The notes below the pieces were generated by a model, which was not told the DNA's origin, did no database searches, and saw only the letters and a list, made by a program, of their open reading frames with translations. A stretch of DNA of 64,000 nt from Micromonospora purpureochromogenes (GTDB taxonomy: Bacteria > Actinomycetota > Actinomycetes > Mycobacteriales > Micromonosporaceae): the NCBI RefSeq assembly GCF_900091515.1, contig NZ_LT607410.1:4588001-4652000 (forward strand), written 5' to 3'. Each line of letters begins with the position of its first letter. Position 1 is the stretch's first letter. The translations under genes and the position numbers were made by a program. Below are positions 39,540 through 48,380 of the stretch, one piece after another.

Positions 39540-41320
39540 GCCGTCCCTCCCTGGCGTGGCGCGTCCGCTACCGGCCGGTCCGGCTCGGACGCCGGCGGCC
39601 GGGCCGCCTCGGCCGCCGCCGGCACGGCCGGGGCCGGCGCGGGAGGCGGGATGGTCGCGGCCCGGGGCGCGGGCACGGCGGTCCCGGCCGGCGTGGTCGG
39701 CGTTGCCGGGGCAGGGGGCGGGGTGGTGGCGGCCCGGGGCGCAGGGACGACAGTCGTCGCTTCCGCCGCCGTCGACGGCGGGGCGGTCGACGCAGGCGGG
39801 GCGGTCGCGGATCGCGGCGCGGGCACGACCGGCGCGGCGCTCGCGGCCGGGACCGGCGCGGACGGCGGGGACGACGCGGACGGCGGGGACGACGCGGACG
39901 GCGCGGACGGCGGGGCCGGCATGCGCAGCGGGACCGCGGCCACCCCGGTCGCCGGCGGCGGCGCGGGCGGGGGCACCGGTGGCGCGGGCACCGCGGCGCG
40001 GCCGATCCCCCGGGTACGCCAGGGCGCCAGCGGCGCCGGTCGGGCCATGGTGGACGGGCCGGTCGGCGCCCGGTTGACCGGCCCGCCCACCGCCGCCAAC
40101 CCGGCCCCGACGGCGAAGAAGATCACCGACAGGTTCGGGTCGATGTAGGCGTAGACCGGGATGACCACCAGCGCGATCACCGGGACGGTGCTCAGCCAGT
40201 GCCCGGCCGGCGAGACCGCGGCGGCCAGCCGCCGGGCCACCAGCACCAGCCAGCCGAGGAAGACCACCAGCGCCGGGATGCCGTGGCTGTAGAGGATCTG
40301 CCAGATCAGGCCCTGGGTGCCCAGCGGCTCCTCGGCGAGGGTGGTGTCCACGCTCTTCGGCGCGCCGTACCCGAGCAGCGGCGAGCGCTCGACCGCCTGC
40401 CAGGTCCGCACGTAGAGGTCCATCCGGTCGACGTTGGTGTCGGTGCTGCTGACCCGGGCGTCGATCATCTCCTGCACCGGCACGACCAGGCTGACCACCC
40501 AGACCAGCACGACCAGCCCGCCGATCGAGACGATCAGCCGGGCGTTGCCCCGGACCAGGGCGCGCAGGCCCAGGTAGAGCAGGCCGGCGCCGAGGCCGAG
40601 GAACATGCCCCGGTTGAGCGTCATGAACGCCGGCACCACCGACAACGGCAGCGACACCCACAGCGCCACCCGGAACCGCCCGGTACGCACCGAGGTCAGG
40701 TACGCCAGCACGCAGGGCACCAGCAGCGCGTACGCGGTCCCCCAGTTGTTGGTGTACGGGTACGGCGTCGCGGTGCGGTAGATCGGCGTGCGCGACTGCG
40801 GGTTGAACTCGTTGGCCCGGACGTGGGTCAGCGCCTGGATGAACCGCTCCCCCGAGATGCCGTGCGGCAGGGCCATCTCCACCGGGGTGGTCAGGGCGAA
40901 GGTCGGCATCAGCACGGCCAGCCAGCCCAGCGCCACCACGCCCAGCCAGTACCAGCCCAGCGGGCGCAGCACCCGGTCCCACCGGGCGCCCTCGCGGACC
41001 AGGGTGTGCACGTACACGCAGACCACCAGCGCGGTCGCCAGGAAGCCGAAGCGCAGCCCGAAGGTGAGGTAGGCGGTGGCCCGGTCCAGCCGGGTGGCGC
41101 TGAGCAGCACCAGGATGAGGAAGACCAGCCAGGCGGCGCTGCCGGGGGGCAGCGCGACCCGGCCGCGGGTGACCAGCAGGGCGAGCAGCACGACCCCGAA
41201 GACCGACCAGCCGAGGTAGAACGCGCCCAGCGCCCACCAGAGCGGCACCAGGGCGAACATGGCCGTCAGCGGCCAGACGGGCAGTGGCGGCGCGGTCGCC
41301 CCGGGCCGCCGGTCAGACAC
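39536..41320 (-). CDS. O-antigen polymerase/ligase-like membrane protein with long Pro/Ala tail
   Basis: Protein of 594 residues. Residues 1 to about 425 are a multi-spanning membrane domain with the Wzy/WaaL-like features YPYTNNWGTAYALLVP, FMTLNRGMFLGLGAGLLYLG and a large loop containing SPLLGYGAPKSVDTT and GTQGLIWQILYSHG. It probably polymerises or transfers exported glycan units. Residues of about 425-594 form a disordered Pro/Ala/Ser tail with repeats such as VVPAPRAATTPPPAP. Start GTG at 41320 overlaps the glycosyltransferase stop by eight bases. The tail is unusual for this family. Confidence 0.85.
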   Translation of the reverse strand: MSDRRPGATAPPLPVWPLTAMFALVPLWWALGAFYLGWSVFGVVLLALLVTRGRVALPPGSAAWLVFLILVLLSATRLDRATAYLTFGLRFGFLATALVVCVYVHTLVREGARWDRVLRPLGWYWLGVVALGWLAVLMPTFALTTPVEMALPHGISGERFIQALTHVRANEFNPQSRTPIYRTATPYPYTNNWGTAYALLVPCVLAYLTSVRTGRFRVALWVSLPLSVVPAFMTLNRGMFLGLGAGLLYLGLRALVRGNARLIVSIGGLVVLVWVVSLVVPVQEMIDARVSSTDTNVDRMDLYVRTWQAVERSPLLGYGAPKSVDTTLAEEPLGTQGLIWQILYSHGIPALVVFLGWLVLVARRLAAAVSPAGHWLSTVPVIALVVIPVYAYIDPNLSVIFFAVGAGLAAVGGPVNRAPTGPSTMARPAPLAPWRTRGIGRAAVPAPPVPPPAPPPATGVAAVPLRMPAPPSAPSASSPPSASSPPSAPVPAASAAPVVPAPRSATAPPASTAPPSTAAEATTVVPAPRAATTPPPAPATPTTPAGTAVPAPRAATIPPPAPAPAVPAAAEAARPPASEPDRPVADAPRQGGTA

Positions 41321-42254
41321 CCCGGCCCCGGCGCTGGGCCAGCCGGAGCACCCGCTCCCCGGAGAGCAGGCCGAGCACCACCGGCACGGTCACCAGCACC
41401 CGCTTCTCACGGGGGTTGAGCCGGACCACCCGGCCCAGCTCGCGCAGCGCCTCCCGGCGCCGCCGCCCGGAGGCGAGCGCGAAGGCGATCTGGCCGTGCA
41501 ACCGGGCCAGCCCGGTCCGGCTGCCGGCCAGCTCCGGGTGCTTGGCGAGCAGGTAGCGGGTGGCCTCGACGATCATCGCCCAGCGGCCGAAGAAGAACGA
41601 GCCGCCGTGCCAGTCCACCACCACCAGCACCTCCGGCACGATCACCACCGGACCGTGCGCGGTCACCCGCAGCAGCCACTCGTAGTCCTCGCCGTAGCCG
41701 CCCGGCAGTTCCTCGTCGACCGGGCCGACCGCGTTCCAGGTGGACCGCCGGACCAGGATGGTGCTGGAGTGCACCTCCATCACCCGGTCCTCGACGAAGT
41801 CGGACAGGCCGACCTCGGCCCGGTCCAGGCGCCGCTCCTTGGCGATGCCCGGGCCCTCCAGCCGGATGCCGCAGCTCGCGGCGGCGGCGTCGGGGCGGGC
41901 CGCCAGCAGCTCCACCTGCCGGGTGAGCTTGGTCGGCAGCCAGAAGTCGTCGTCGTCGCAGAACGCGATGAGGTCGCTGGTCGCCTCGTCCGCGCCGGTG
42001 TTGCGGCCGCCGGGCAGCCCGCGCCGGTGCGTGTTGGTGACGTACCGCAGGGTGCGCCCGGCCGGCACGGCCAGGTCGAGCGGGCGGATCTCGGTGTGGT
42101 CGTACACCACCAGGCACTCGACCGGCCCCGGGTAGTCCTGGTCGAGCACCGCCCGCACGGCCCGCTCCAGCAGCCCCGGCCGGTCCCGGGTGGCCACCAC
42201 CACGGTCACCGGGGGGTACGCCGTCGCGGCGCCCGGCTGGTCGCGGTCAGTCAC
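41313..42254 (-). CDS. Family 2 glycosyltransferase
   Basis: GT-A fold glycosyltransferase of 313 residues. Visible motifs are TVVVATRDRPGLLERAV, the nucleotide-sugar/metal site FCDDDDFWLP (DXD) and the acceptor-side GYGEDYEWLLRV (ED). The C-terminal third is helical and basic (ASGRRRREALREL), possibly membrane-associated. It should add a sugar to the lipid-linked repeat unit. Start GTG at 42254 overlaps the Wzz-like gene by eight bases. Confidence 0.88.
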   Translation of the reverse strand: MTDRDQPGAATAYPPVTVVVATRDRPGLLERAVRAVLDQDYPGPVECLVVYDHTEIRPLDLAVPAGRTLRYVTNTHRRGLPGGRNTGADEATSDLIAFCDDDDFWLPTKLTRQVELLAARPDAAAASCGIRLEGPGIAKERRLDRAEVGLSDFVEDRVMEVHSSTILVRRSTWNAVGPVDEELPGGYGEDYEWLLRVTAHGPVVIVPEVLVVVDWHGGSFFFGRWAMIVEATRYLLAKHPELAGSRTGLARLHGQIAFALASGRRRREALRELGRVVRLNPREKRVLVTVPVVLGLLSGERVLRLAQRRGRGV

Positions 42255-43881
42255 GGCCGTCTCCCGTCAGCACGAATCCGACCGGCTCCACCCCGACGGA
42301 GCGCAGCCGGTCCACCAGCTGGGTCAGCTGACCCGTCCGGGTCCGGTCCCGGGCCGCGACCAGCAGCGCCCGGCCCTCCCGGGCGGCCCGGACCCCGCGC
42401 TCGTCGTGCAGCGCGGGCGGCGCGTCCAGCACGGTGAGCCCCTCCGAGGCGGCGCCGTCCAGGTCGACGAGGCGGACCTTGCCGGTGCCGATGCGCAACT
42501 CCTGCCCGTCGGTCGCCGCGCCGTCGGCAGCCGGCCGGGCGGTCGGGATGACCTCCGTCTTGTCCTCTCCAGTGGTGGTGGAGCGGTACACCGCGCCGTT
42601 CTTCGCCTCGGCGGAGGTGGGGAACGGTCGGGGCTTGCGGACCGCCGGGATCACGGCGGTGTCCTCGGGCCCGGCGGCCGTCGTCGCCGGTGTGGTGGCG
42701 GGCACCGGGCGGGGACGGGGCAGCGGACGGGAGCGGGCCGGCTCCACCGGCGGGTTGCGGCGCTGCGCGTCCAGCATCAGCGGTCGGATCCGGTCCAGGC
42801 TCTCCGGCGTGACACCGAGGCGTACGTCGTGGCCGGCGGCGGCCAGCACCGCGGCCAGCCCCGCGGTGACCTGCTCGCGGCCCTCGTCGGTCGCCGAGGA
42901 GAGCACCACCAGCGGGGTCCGCTGCGGCCCGTCGACCCAGCGGCCCAGAGCCAGCACGAGGTAGCGCAGGTCCGACTCGTCCGGCTGCCCGCCCCGGCGG
43001 CACCGCACCGTGCCGAGCAGCGGCGCGTTGATCGTCGCGGCGGCCTCGGCGGCGGTGCGCACCCGGCGGTCCAGGGACTCCCGGACGAAGGCCACCAGCC
43101 CACCGAGGAGCAGCCCGCCGAGCAGGCCGGCGACCAGGAGCAGCGGCGCCGTGTCCCGGCTGGAGGGCACCGGGGTACGGGCGGCGCTGGTCACCGAGCC
43201 GGGGCTCAGGTCGGCGGAGGCCACCTTGGACCGCTGCTCGGCGAGGGTGGCGAGCTGGTCGTTGAGCGCCCGCAGCTGGTCCAGCAGGGCGCTGGTGCGC
43301 GGGGACGGGTTGCTGGAGCTCTGGTTGGCCGGCAGCGACCGTTGCGTCGTCGTGCGCTGGGCGGTGACCAGGTCGATCGTGTCGTCGTACGACTTGAGCA
43401 CCCCGGCGCGCTGGTTCTCGTACATGCCCTTGCGCAGTTCCAGGTACGACTCGGCGGCGCCGTTCGCGCCGTTCACCGCCTCGCGCTCGCTGTGCCCGGC
43501 GTAGCTGAAGCGCATCACCTGCCCACCGACCGGGGTCTCCACCTCCAGGGCGTCGGCCACCTCCTTGGTGTCCCGCCCGGTGATGCGGGCGACCTTGTCG
43601 ATGACGTCGTTGCTGGTGGCGATCCCGCTCTCGGCCGTCATGTTCACCGCGCGGTCGGCGCCACCGGACGGCACCGAGAACGGGTCGGTCACCACCGGCC
43701 GGACCACCACGGCCGTGGTCGCGGTGTACGTGGCCGGCAGCACGAACAGGTAGGCCAGCACGGCCGCCAGCACCAGCGCCGCGGAGGCGAGCACGATCCG
43801 CCACCGCCGCAGCGGGATGCGGGCCAGCTCGACGAGGCCGACCGGGCGTTGCCGGGCGGAAGCGACGTCGGTCACGTCCAT
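42247..43881 (-). CDS. Wzz/BY-kinase-like chain-length protein with degenerate kinase domain
   Basis: Protein of 544 residues. It has a first transmembrane segment (about 30-50, VLASAALVLAAVLAYLFVLP), a periplasmic-type Wzz domain with coiled coil, and a second transmembrane segment (about 250-272, LLLVAGLLGGLLLGGLVAF). The cytoplasmic part is laid out like a bacterial tyrosine kinase, but Walker A is lost (SSATDEGREQVTAGLAAVLA where SATPGEGKTT is expected), Walker A' is absent, and only a Walker B-like TVLDAPPAL remains. A 100-residue Pro/Thr-rich stretch interrupts it, and there is no C-terminal tyrosine cluster. It probably sets chain length without kinase activity. First gene of the overlapping run down to 36360. 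Confidence 0.8.
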   Translation of the reverse strand: MDVTDVASARQRPVGLVELARIPLRRWRIVLASAALVLAAVLAYLFVLPATYTATTAVVVRPVVTDPFSVPSGGADRAVNMTAESGIATSNDVIDKVARITGRDTKEVADALEVETPVGGQVMRFSYAGHSEREAVNGANGAAESYLELRKGMYENQRAGVLKSYDDTIDLVTAQRTTTQRSLPANQSSSNPSPRTSALLDQLRALNDQLATLAEQRSKVASADLSPGSVTSAARTPVPSSRDTAPLLLVAGLLGGLLLGGLVAFVRESLDRRVRTAAEAAATINAPLLGTVRCRRGGQPDESDLRYLVLALGRWVDGPQRTPLVVLSSATDEGREQVTAGLAAVLAAAGHDVRLGVTPESLDRIRPLMLDAQRRNPPVEPARSRPLPRPRPVPATTPATTAAGPEDTAVIPAVRKPRPFPTSAEAKNGAVYRSTTTGEDKTEVIPTARPAADGAATDGQELRIGTGKVRLVDLDGAASEGLTVLDAPPALHDERGVRAAREGRALLVAARDRTRTGQLTQLVDRLRSVGVEPVGFVLTGDGRD

Positions 43882-44015
43882 CAGGTCAGGTCCTTGCGCG
43901 ATGAGGAAGGGGCGGCCGGCACCGGCCGGGTGACGACCGCGCCGGGGCGGGTGGGTCGTCTCATTGTCGCCGACCGTTCACCCGCGGTCGACAGCCGACC
44001 GGCCCCCTGCGGTAC

Positions 44016-44056
44016 GGGCGGTCCGCCGGTGTCGCGGGGACACCGGCGAACCGCCC
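44016..44056 (-). terminator. Terminator hairpin after the propeller-protein gene
   Basis: Eighteen-base arms (44016-44033 and 44039-44056) with a single mismatch and a five-base loop, 16 bases past the stop of the secreted propeller protein. On the plus strand the arms read GGGCGGTCCGCCGGTGTC and the near-complement. The gap 43882-44071 holds this and the promoter area of the Wzz-like gene. Confidence 0.72.
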
Positions 44057-44071
44057 GGAACCCGGATCGGG

Positions 44072-46030
44072 TCAGGAGGTGGCGAAGAACAGCGTCCGGC
44101 TGGACCAGTTCACGCCGGCCGAGGCGGGCGCGAGCTGGACCGAGGCGGTGCCGTCGACGGCCGTCTCGTCGAACGGGACGGCCCGCAGCGAACCGTCGGC
44201 GTTGCCGTACACGATCTTGCCGTTCACCCAGGCCATGCCCCGGACGTTGCCCCAGGCGAGGTTCAGGCTGGGCAGCGTGAACTCGGTGCAGCCGACGATG
44301 TAGCCGTCCGGCTCCAGGTAGCGGTAGAACAGGTTGTTGGTACCGGCCTTCGTGTAGTACATCCGGCCGTCGAGGTAGAACGCCCCGCTCATGGTGGCGG
44401 GCTTGAACCAGTTGTTGTAGCCGCTGCTGATCCAGGGCGCGCCCACCGAGCCGCCCGAGAAGATCGACACGTCCAGGTAGCTGCCGTTCGGCGCGGTCGC
44501 GTCGGTCTTGGACCAGTAGAGCTTGTTGCCGACGGAGAACGCCGCGCCCGCCGCGGTGAGGTTCGGCTGGCTGCTGGCCACCGGGGTGCCCAGCGTGGTG
44601 CCGTCGAACGGCACCTTGGTGGCCTGGCCGTTGGCGGTGCCCACGTAGAGGTAGCCCGAGGCGGCCGACGGCGCGTTGACCGCCGGGATCGTCCGGCCAC
44701 CGGCCAGCGGGAACAGCCCCATCCGGCCGTGGTACTCGTTGCCGAGCCCGTCGTTGTCGAAGCCGGCGAGCAGGCCGTTGCTGCCGCGCCACAGCTCCCA
44801 CAGGATCGGACCCCACTCGGTCGTGCCGGCCGGCGCGCCCGAGCGGGTCGGGTTCCACACCAGCGGCATGCCGTTGATCGGGTCGAGCGCGCCCAGGCCG
44901 TACCGGTTGATGGCGCCCGCGCCCGCGGAGTCGTCACCGTTGGCGTTGCTCAGCCACCGGAAGTGACCGCCGACGTACACCACGTTGTCGGCCGCCTCGA
45001 TCGAGGTCACCGAGTCGTGGCCGGTGTCGTCCACCCAGGTGCCGTCGATGGCCGCGCCCCGGGTGGCGGTCTCGAACCGGGCGATCGTGTCGCAGTACGC
45101 CCCGGTGGCCCGGCCACCGTCCGCGGCGATCACGAAATAGCTGCCGTCGTCGGAGAAGTCGACGTCGCGGGCATAGAACGGGAAGCCGGCGCCGCACTGC
45201 GCCACGTACCGCTGGGTGCTCCAGGCGGCGACGGCCGGGGTACCGGTCAGGTTCTCGACGACCACCACCTGGTTGCGCGCCTGGCCGTTGACCTGGGTGA
45301 AGTTGCCGACCGCGACCAGGGTCCCGCCGTTCGGCGCGACGGCGAGGCCCCACACCAGCTCGGAGCTGGACCGGGCGACGCTGGCGTCGACCTGGAAGGT
45401 CGGGTCGATGGCGCCGGTGGTGGCGTCCAGCCGGGCCAGCAGCGAGTGCTGGGTGCCGTTGACCCAGTGGAACGCCCCGGCGAGGTAGAGCTTGTTGCCC
45501 AGCACGACGGTGCGCCGGACGAGCCCGCCGTCGCTGCGGCCGACCCAGGAGGCGACGGTGGCGCCGGTGGTCGGATCCAGCTCGACCAGGTTCTTGCGGG
45601 CCACGCCGTTGACCGTGCCGAACGCGCCACCGACGATGAGCTTGCCGTCCGGGCTGGCCGCCAGCGCGTGCACCGCGCCGTCCAGCGCCGGCGCGAAGCC
45701 CGCCTTCAGCGCCCCGCTCACCCGGTCGTACGCGAACAGGTAGTTGCGGGCCGTCCAGCTCGCGTCGCCGGCCGCCTTGATCGAGGTGAACGAGCCACCG
45801 ACGTAGACGGTGCTGCCGATCTCGGCGAAGGCCTTCACGTCGCCGTTCTGCGCGTGCGGGATGTTGTCGGCCGGGTTCGCCGAGGTGAGCGTCATGGGCA
45901 CCGGCGGCAGGCCGTCCGCCCGGGCGGGCGCCGCCAGCAGGCCGACGGCCAGCACCGGCGCGGCGAGCGCGGCGAGCCACCGCCGCAGCGCCGGCACCCG
46001 GCGCGATCGAGACGACGTTCTGAGAAGCAC
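44072..46030 (-). CDS. Secreted beta-propeller-like protein of the polysaccharide cluster
   Basis: Predicted secreted protein of 652 residues. It has a basic start (LLRTSSRSRRVPALRR), a hydrophobic core (WLAALAAPVLAVGLLA) and an AxA cleavage site near APARADG. The mature part consists of repeated blades of the type VYVGGSFTSIKAAGD, LIVGGAFGTVNGVARKN, LYLAGAFHWVNGTQHS and VAVGNFTQVNGQARN, as in delta-60/NHL-like propellers. The GTG at 46030 was chosen because it follows GGGGGCG and leaves a normal signal peptide; an ATG at 46093 is possible but has no clear ribosome-binding site. It may bind the polymer outside the cell; no catalytic motif is evident. Confidence 0.8.
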   Translation of the reverse strand: MLLRTSSRSRRVPALRRWLAALAAPVLAVGLLAAPARADGLPPVPMTLTSANPADNIPHAQNGDVKAFAEIGSTVYVGGSFTSIKAAGDASWTARNYLFAYDRVSGALKAGFAPALDGAVHALAASPDGKLIVGGAFGTVNGVARKNLVELDPTTGATVASWVGRSDGGLVRRTVVLGNKLYLAGAFHWVNGTQHSLLARLDATTGAIDPTFQVDASVARSSSELVWGLAVAPNGGTLVAVGNFTQVNGQARNQVVVVENLTGTPAVAAWSTQRYVAQCGAGFPFYARDVDFSDDGSYFVIAADGGRATGAYCDTIARFETATRGAAIDGTWVDDTGHDSVTSIEAADNVVYVGGHFRWLSNANGDDSAGAGAINRYGLGALDPINGMPLVWNPTRSGAPAGTTEWGPILWELWRGSNGLLAGFDNDGLGNEYHGRMGLFPLAGGRTIPAVNAPSAASGYLYVGTANGQATKVPFDGTTLGTPVASSQPNLTAAGAAFSVGNKLYWSKTDATAPNGSYLDVSIFSGGSVGAPWISSGYNNWFKPATMSGAFYLDGRMYYTKAGTNNLFYRYLEPDGYIVGCTEFTLPSLNLAWGNVRGMAWVNGKIVYGNADGSLRAVPFDETAVDGTASVQLAPASAGVNWSSRTLFFATS

Positions 46031-46214
46031 GGGCGCCCCCAATGATGAAGTGAGATCCTGCGTAGCTTGCTGCGTTCCGATTTGTCGCACCATCAACCGA
46101 CCGGTCCGCTCCGACGGCGGCTCGGTCCGGTCCCGTCGTCCGGGTCGCGGCGCCACGGGCCACGGTGGACACCGGTCGCGCCTCGACCGGTGGACGTGCC
46201 GGCCGGGCCGGGCG

Positions 46215-47156
46215 TCACGTCGTCCACCGGAACGGTGCCGGCGCGCCGCTCGCGCCGACCGTCCACGATGCCGCCTCGGCCAGGTCGTCGACGGTGATCT
46301 CGTCGGCCTCCCGGGCCAGCACCAGCCCCCGGCGGTCCAGTTCCCGGGCCATCGCGACCTGGTGGTCGTCGACGTGCTCGCCGTACCGGCGGCGGCGGGG
46401 CACGTAGACGGCACGGTGCCCGGCGCGCATCGCGGCCAGCGCCGAGCCGACCCCGGCATGCGTGACGACGACGTCCGCCTCCCGCATGGCCTGCTGCATC
46501 TCGGCGTACGGCACCTCGCGGCGGGCGCCGGCGGGCATCCCCGGGACGACCGTCGAGCCGACCTGCCAGAGGACCTCCGCCTCCGATGGGAGGACGTCGA
46601 CCAGGCGACGCAGCAACCGGGGGAACCCGAAGCGGTCGTGGGTGCCGAGGGCGACCACGATCCGCGACACCGGCCGGGACGTCACCCGCCGGGTGGCGAG
46701 GTAGGTGTCGAAGATGGAGCCGCCGTAGGCCCACCGGCCGGCCGCCCAGCCCGGGTACTGGGTGTAGAGCCGGGTGCGGGGCACCCGGGCGACCAGCCGT
46801 CCGGTGAGCGAGGGCCCCTCGGTGCGGGTGGCGCTCTCGATGTAGTGGCAGGCCAGGCCGTGACGGACGGCGGGCAGGAAGAACGACATGGCCACGCTGG
46901 CGCCGGTGCTGATCACCTGCCGGAACCGCCCGCCGCCGAGCACCCGGCGGGCCGCCAGCAGGTCACGCAGCGCGCCCACCGCGTCCCGGGTGGTGGCCGG
47001 TGGGACGTGGATGACCTCCTGGCCGTCGAGCAGCGACCGGCTCTGCGGCGAGTCGAAGGTGGCCCAGACGCAGTCGTCCTGCACGCCGAGCCGGGGGGCC
47101 AGGTCGTGCAGCTCGGCGAGGTGTCCACCGGTGGAGGCGACGAGAAGGGTGGTCAC
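46215..47156 (-). CDS. Glycosyltransferase, PssD/PssE (Alg14/Alg13)-like fusion
   Basis: Protein of 313 residues. The N-terminal half (TTLLVASTGGHLAELHDLAP, VISTGASVAMSFFLPA, CHYIESATRTEGPSLTGRL) resembles Alg14/PssD, and the C-terminal half (RIVVALGTHDRFGFPRLLR, MQQAMREADVVVTHAGVGS, GHRAVYVPRRRRYGEHVDDHQ) resembles Alg13/PssE and the MurG nucleotide-binding domain. Together they make one GT-B enzyme that adds a sugar, often glucuronic acid, to lipid-linked intermediates in exopolysaccharide synthesis. Start GTG at 47156. Confidence 0.87.
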   Translation of the reverse strand: MTTLLVASTGGHLAELHDLAPRLGVQDDCVWATFDSPQSRSLLDGQEVIHVPPATTRDAVGALRDLLAARRVLGGGRFRQVISTGASVAMSFFLPAVRHGLACHYIESATRTEGPSLTGRLVARVPRTRLYTQYPGWAAGRWAYGGSIFDTYLATRRVTSRPVSRIVVALGTHDRFGFPRLLRRLVDVLPSEAEVLWQVGSTVVPGMPAGARREVPYAEMQQAMREADVVVTHAGVGSALAAMRAGHRAVYVPRRRRYGEHVDDHQVAMARELDRRGLVLAREADEITVDDLAEAASWTVGASGAPAPFRWTT

Positions 47157-47238
47157 GTCGGTGCCAGCTTCCGTGGTGAGGGGTGGTGGATCGGGCGTTC
47201 CGGCCGCCGCGGTACGGGTGCGGCGTCCGGGCTCATGC

Positions 47239-48078
47239 TCAGGTGGCGGTCGTGACGCGGTCGCGGGTCGCCGGGGTGCTCACACCGGACGGTGCCGGCG
47301 GGCGGAGCCGGCCGTCGGCGACGAGCACCGCCAGCGCCATCACCGCGAACAGCAGGGCGGCGAAGATCCAGCCGCCGAGCACGTCGGTCAGCCAGTGCTT
47401 CTCGGCGTAGATCCGCGTGTAGCCCTCAACGCTGACCAGCGTCACCACCAGGGTCACCAGGGCCACCCGGACGCCGCGCGGCAGGCGCCAGGTCACCATT
47501 GCCAGCACCGCGATGGTGCCGAAGGTCAGCATGATCCGCGCGCACCCGCCCGACGGGTAGGTTCCCAGGTCGGTCGGAGGGTGGCCCCGATCGACCATGG
47601 TCGCCAGAATGGCCTGGACGTACTGCTCGACGACGAACTGCAGGGGCAGCACGACCAGCGGAACCCACCACCGGCGGCGCCGCCACAGGACGACGAAGAC
47701 CAGCGTCGCCACGCCGGTGACCCACTTGAGCGGGTAGCGGTCACCGAGCGCGGTGTAGAAGGAGTTCAACTCCGCCCAGGTGTCGACCCGTCGGGCGTGC
47801 ACGTAGTCGAAGACCGGATGGTCGACGTGCGGTTCGAGGCGGGACAGCACCTCCCCCAGCGGCCAGCAGATCGCCACCACCGCGGCGCCGCCGGCGAGCA
47901 GCACGACCAGCGCGGCCCCGGTCCGGCCGAACGCGTCGGTCAGCCCGGCCAGCGCCACCCGCAGCCGGTGCGCCGCCCGACCGTCGCGGACCACCGGGGC
48001 CCAGCGGTTCGCCGCCACCGGCGTCAGCACCGCGGGCACCAGCACCGCCAGCAGCCCCAGCGCGTAGATGAGCGTCAT
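47239..48078 (-). CDS. PAP2-family membrane phosphatase-like protein
   Basis: Membrane protein of 279 residues with about six hydrophobic segments. Motif 3 of the PAP2 family is present (RIYAEKHWLTDVLGG, Arg-x5-His-x3-Asp). Motif 2, normally PSGH, reads YPSGGCARI, so the conserved His is missing, and motif 1 is only loosely recognisable (VDRGHPPTDLG). In polysaccharide loci such proteins recycle undecaprenyl or polyprenyl pyrophosphate. Whether this one is active is uncertain. Start ATG at 48078. Confidence 0.75.
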   Translation of the reverse strand: MTLIYALGLLAVLVPAVLTPVAANRWAPVVRDGRAAHRLRVALAGLTDAFGRTGAALVVLLAGGAAVVAICWPLGEVLSRLEPHVDHPVFDYVHARRVDTWAELNSFYTALGDRYPLKWVTGVATLVFVVLWRRRRWWVPLVVLPLQFVVEQYVQAILATMVDRGHPPTDLGTYPSGGCARIMLTFGTIAVLAMVTWRLPRGVRVALVTLVVTLVSVEGYTRIYAEKHWLTDVLGGWIFAALLFAVMALAVLVADGRLRPPAPSGVSTPATRDRVTTAT

Positions 48079-48380
48079 CCTCGGTCGCCGCCGTTCCGCC
48101 GGCCGGTCGACCGGCCGAGCACCGTCCGTCGGGCGGCCCCGCGCCCGACGTCACCCGCCGTTGCCATCCGTCCCCCTGCCACGCCGGCCCACCGCCGGCC
48201 GCCCCACACCGGAGCCCGGCGGCGCCCCCACGCCGGGCAGGATCGACCACGCCGTCGCCGGCAGGTGGTGATCGAGTGGTGACCCTAGTGGACCGGCTCC
48301 GATGAGTGGTAGTGAGCAGAACGCTCACGCGGCTTTTTACCGGGTTTGCCGGTCGCCTCCCCGACAGTCGCGCGCCCCGA
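48079..48380. other. Gene-free gap upstream of the PAP2 gene, with a palindrome
   Basis: About 300 bases without a convincing gene. At 48312-48328 there is the palindrome GTGAGC AGAAC GCTCAC, followed on the plus strand by GCGGCTTTTT. Read on the minus strand it lies upstream of TAGGGT (a TAnnnT hexamer) that could be the PAP2 promoter, so it might be an operator; as a plus-strand hairpin plus T run it also looks like an intrinsic terminator, but no plus-strand gene precedes it. Confidence 0.4.
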
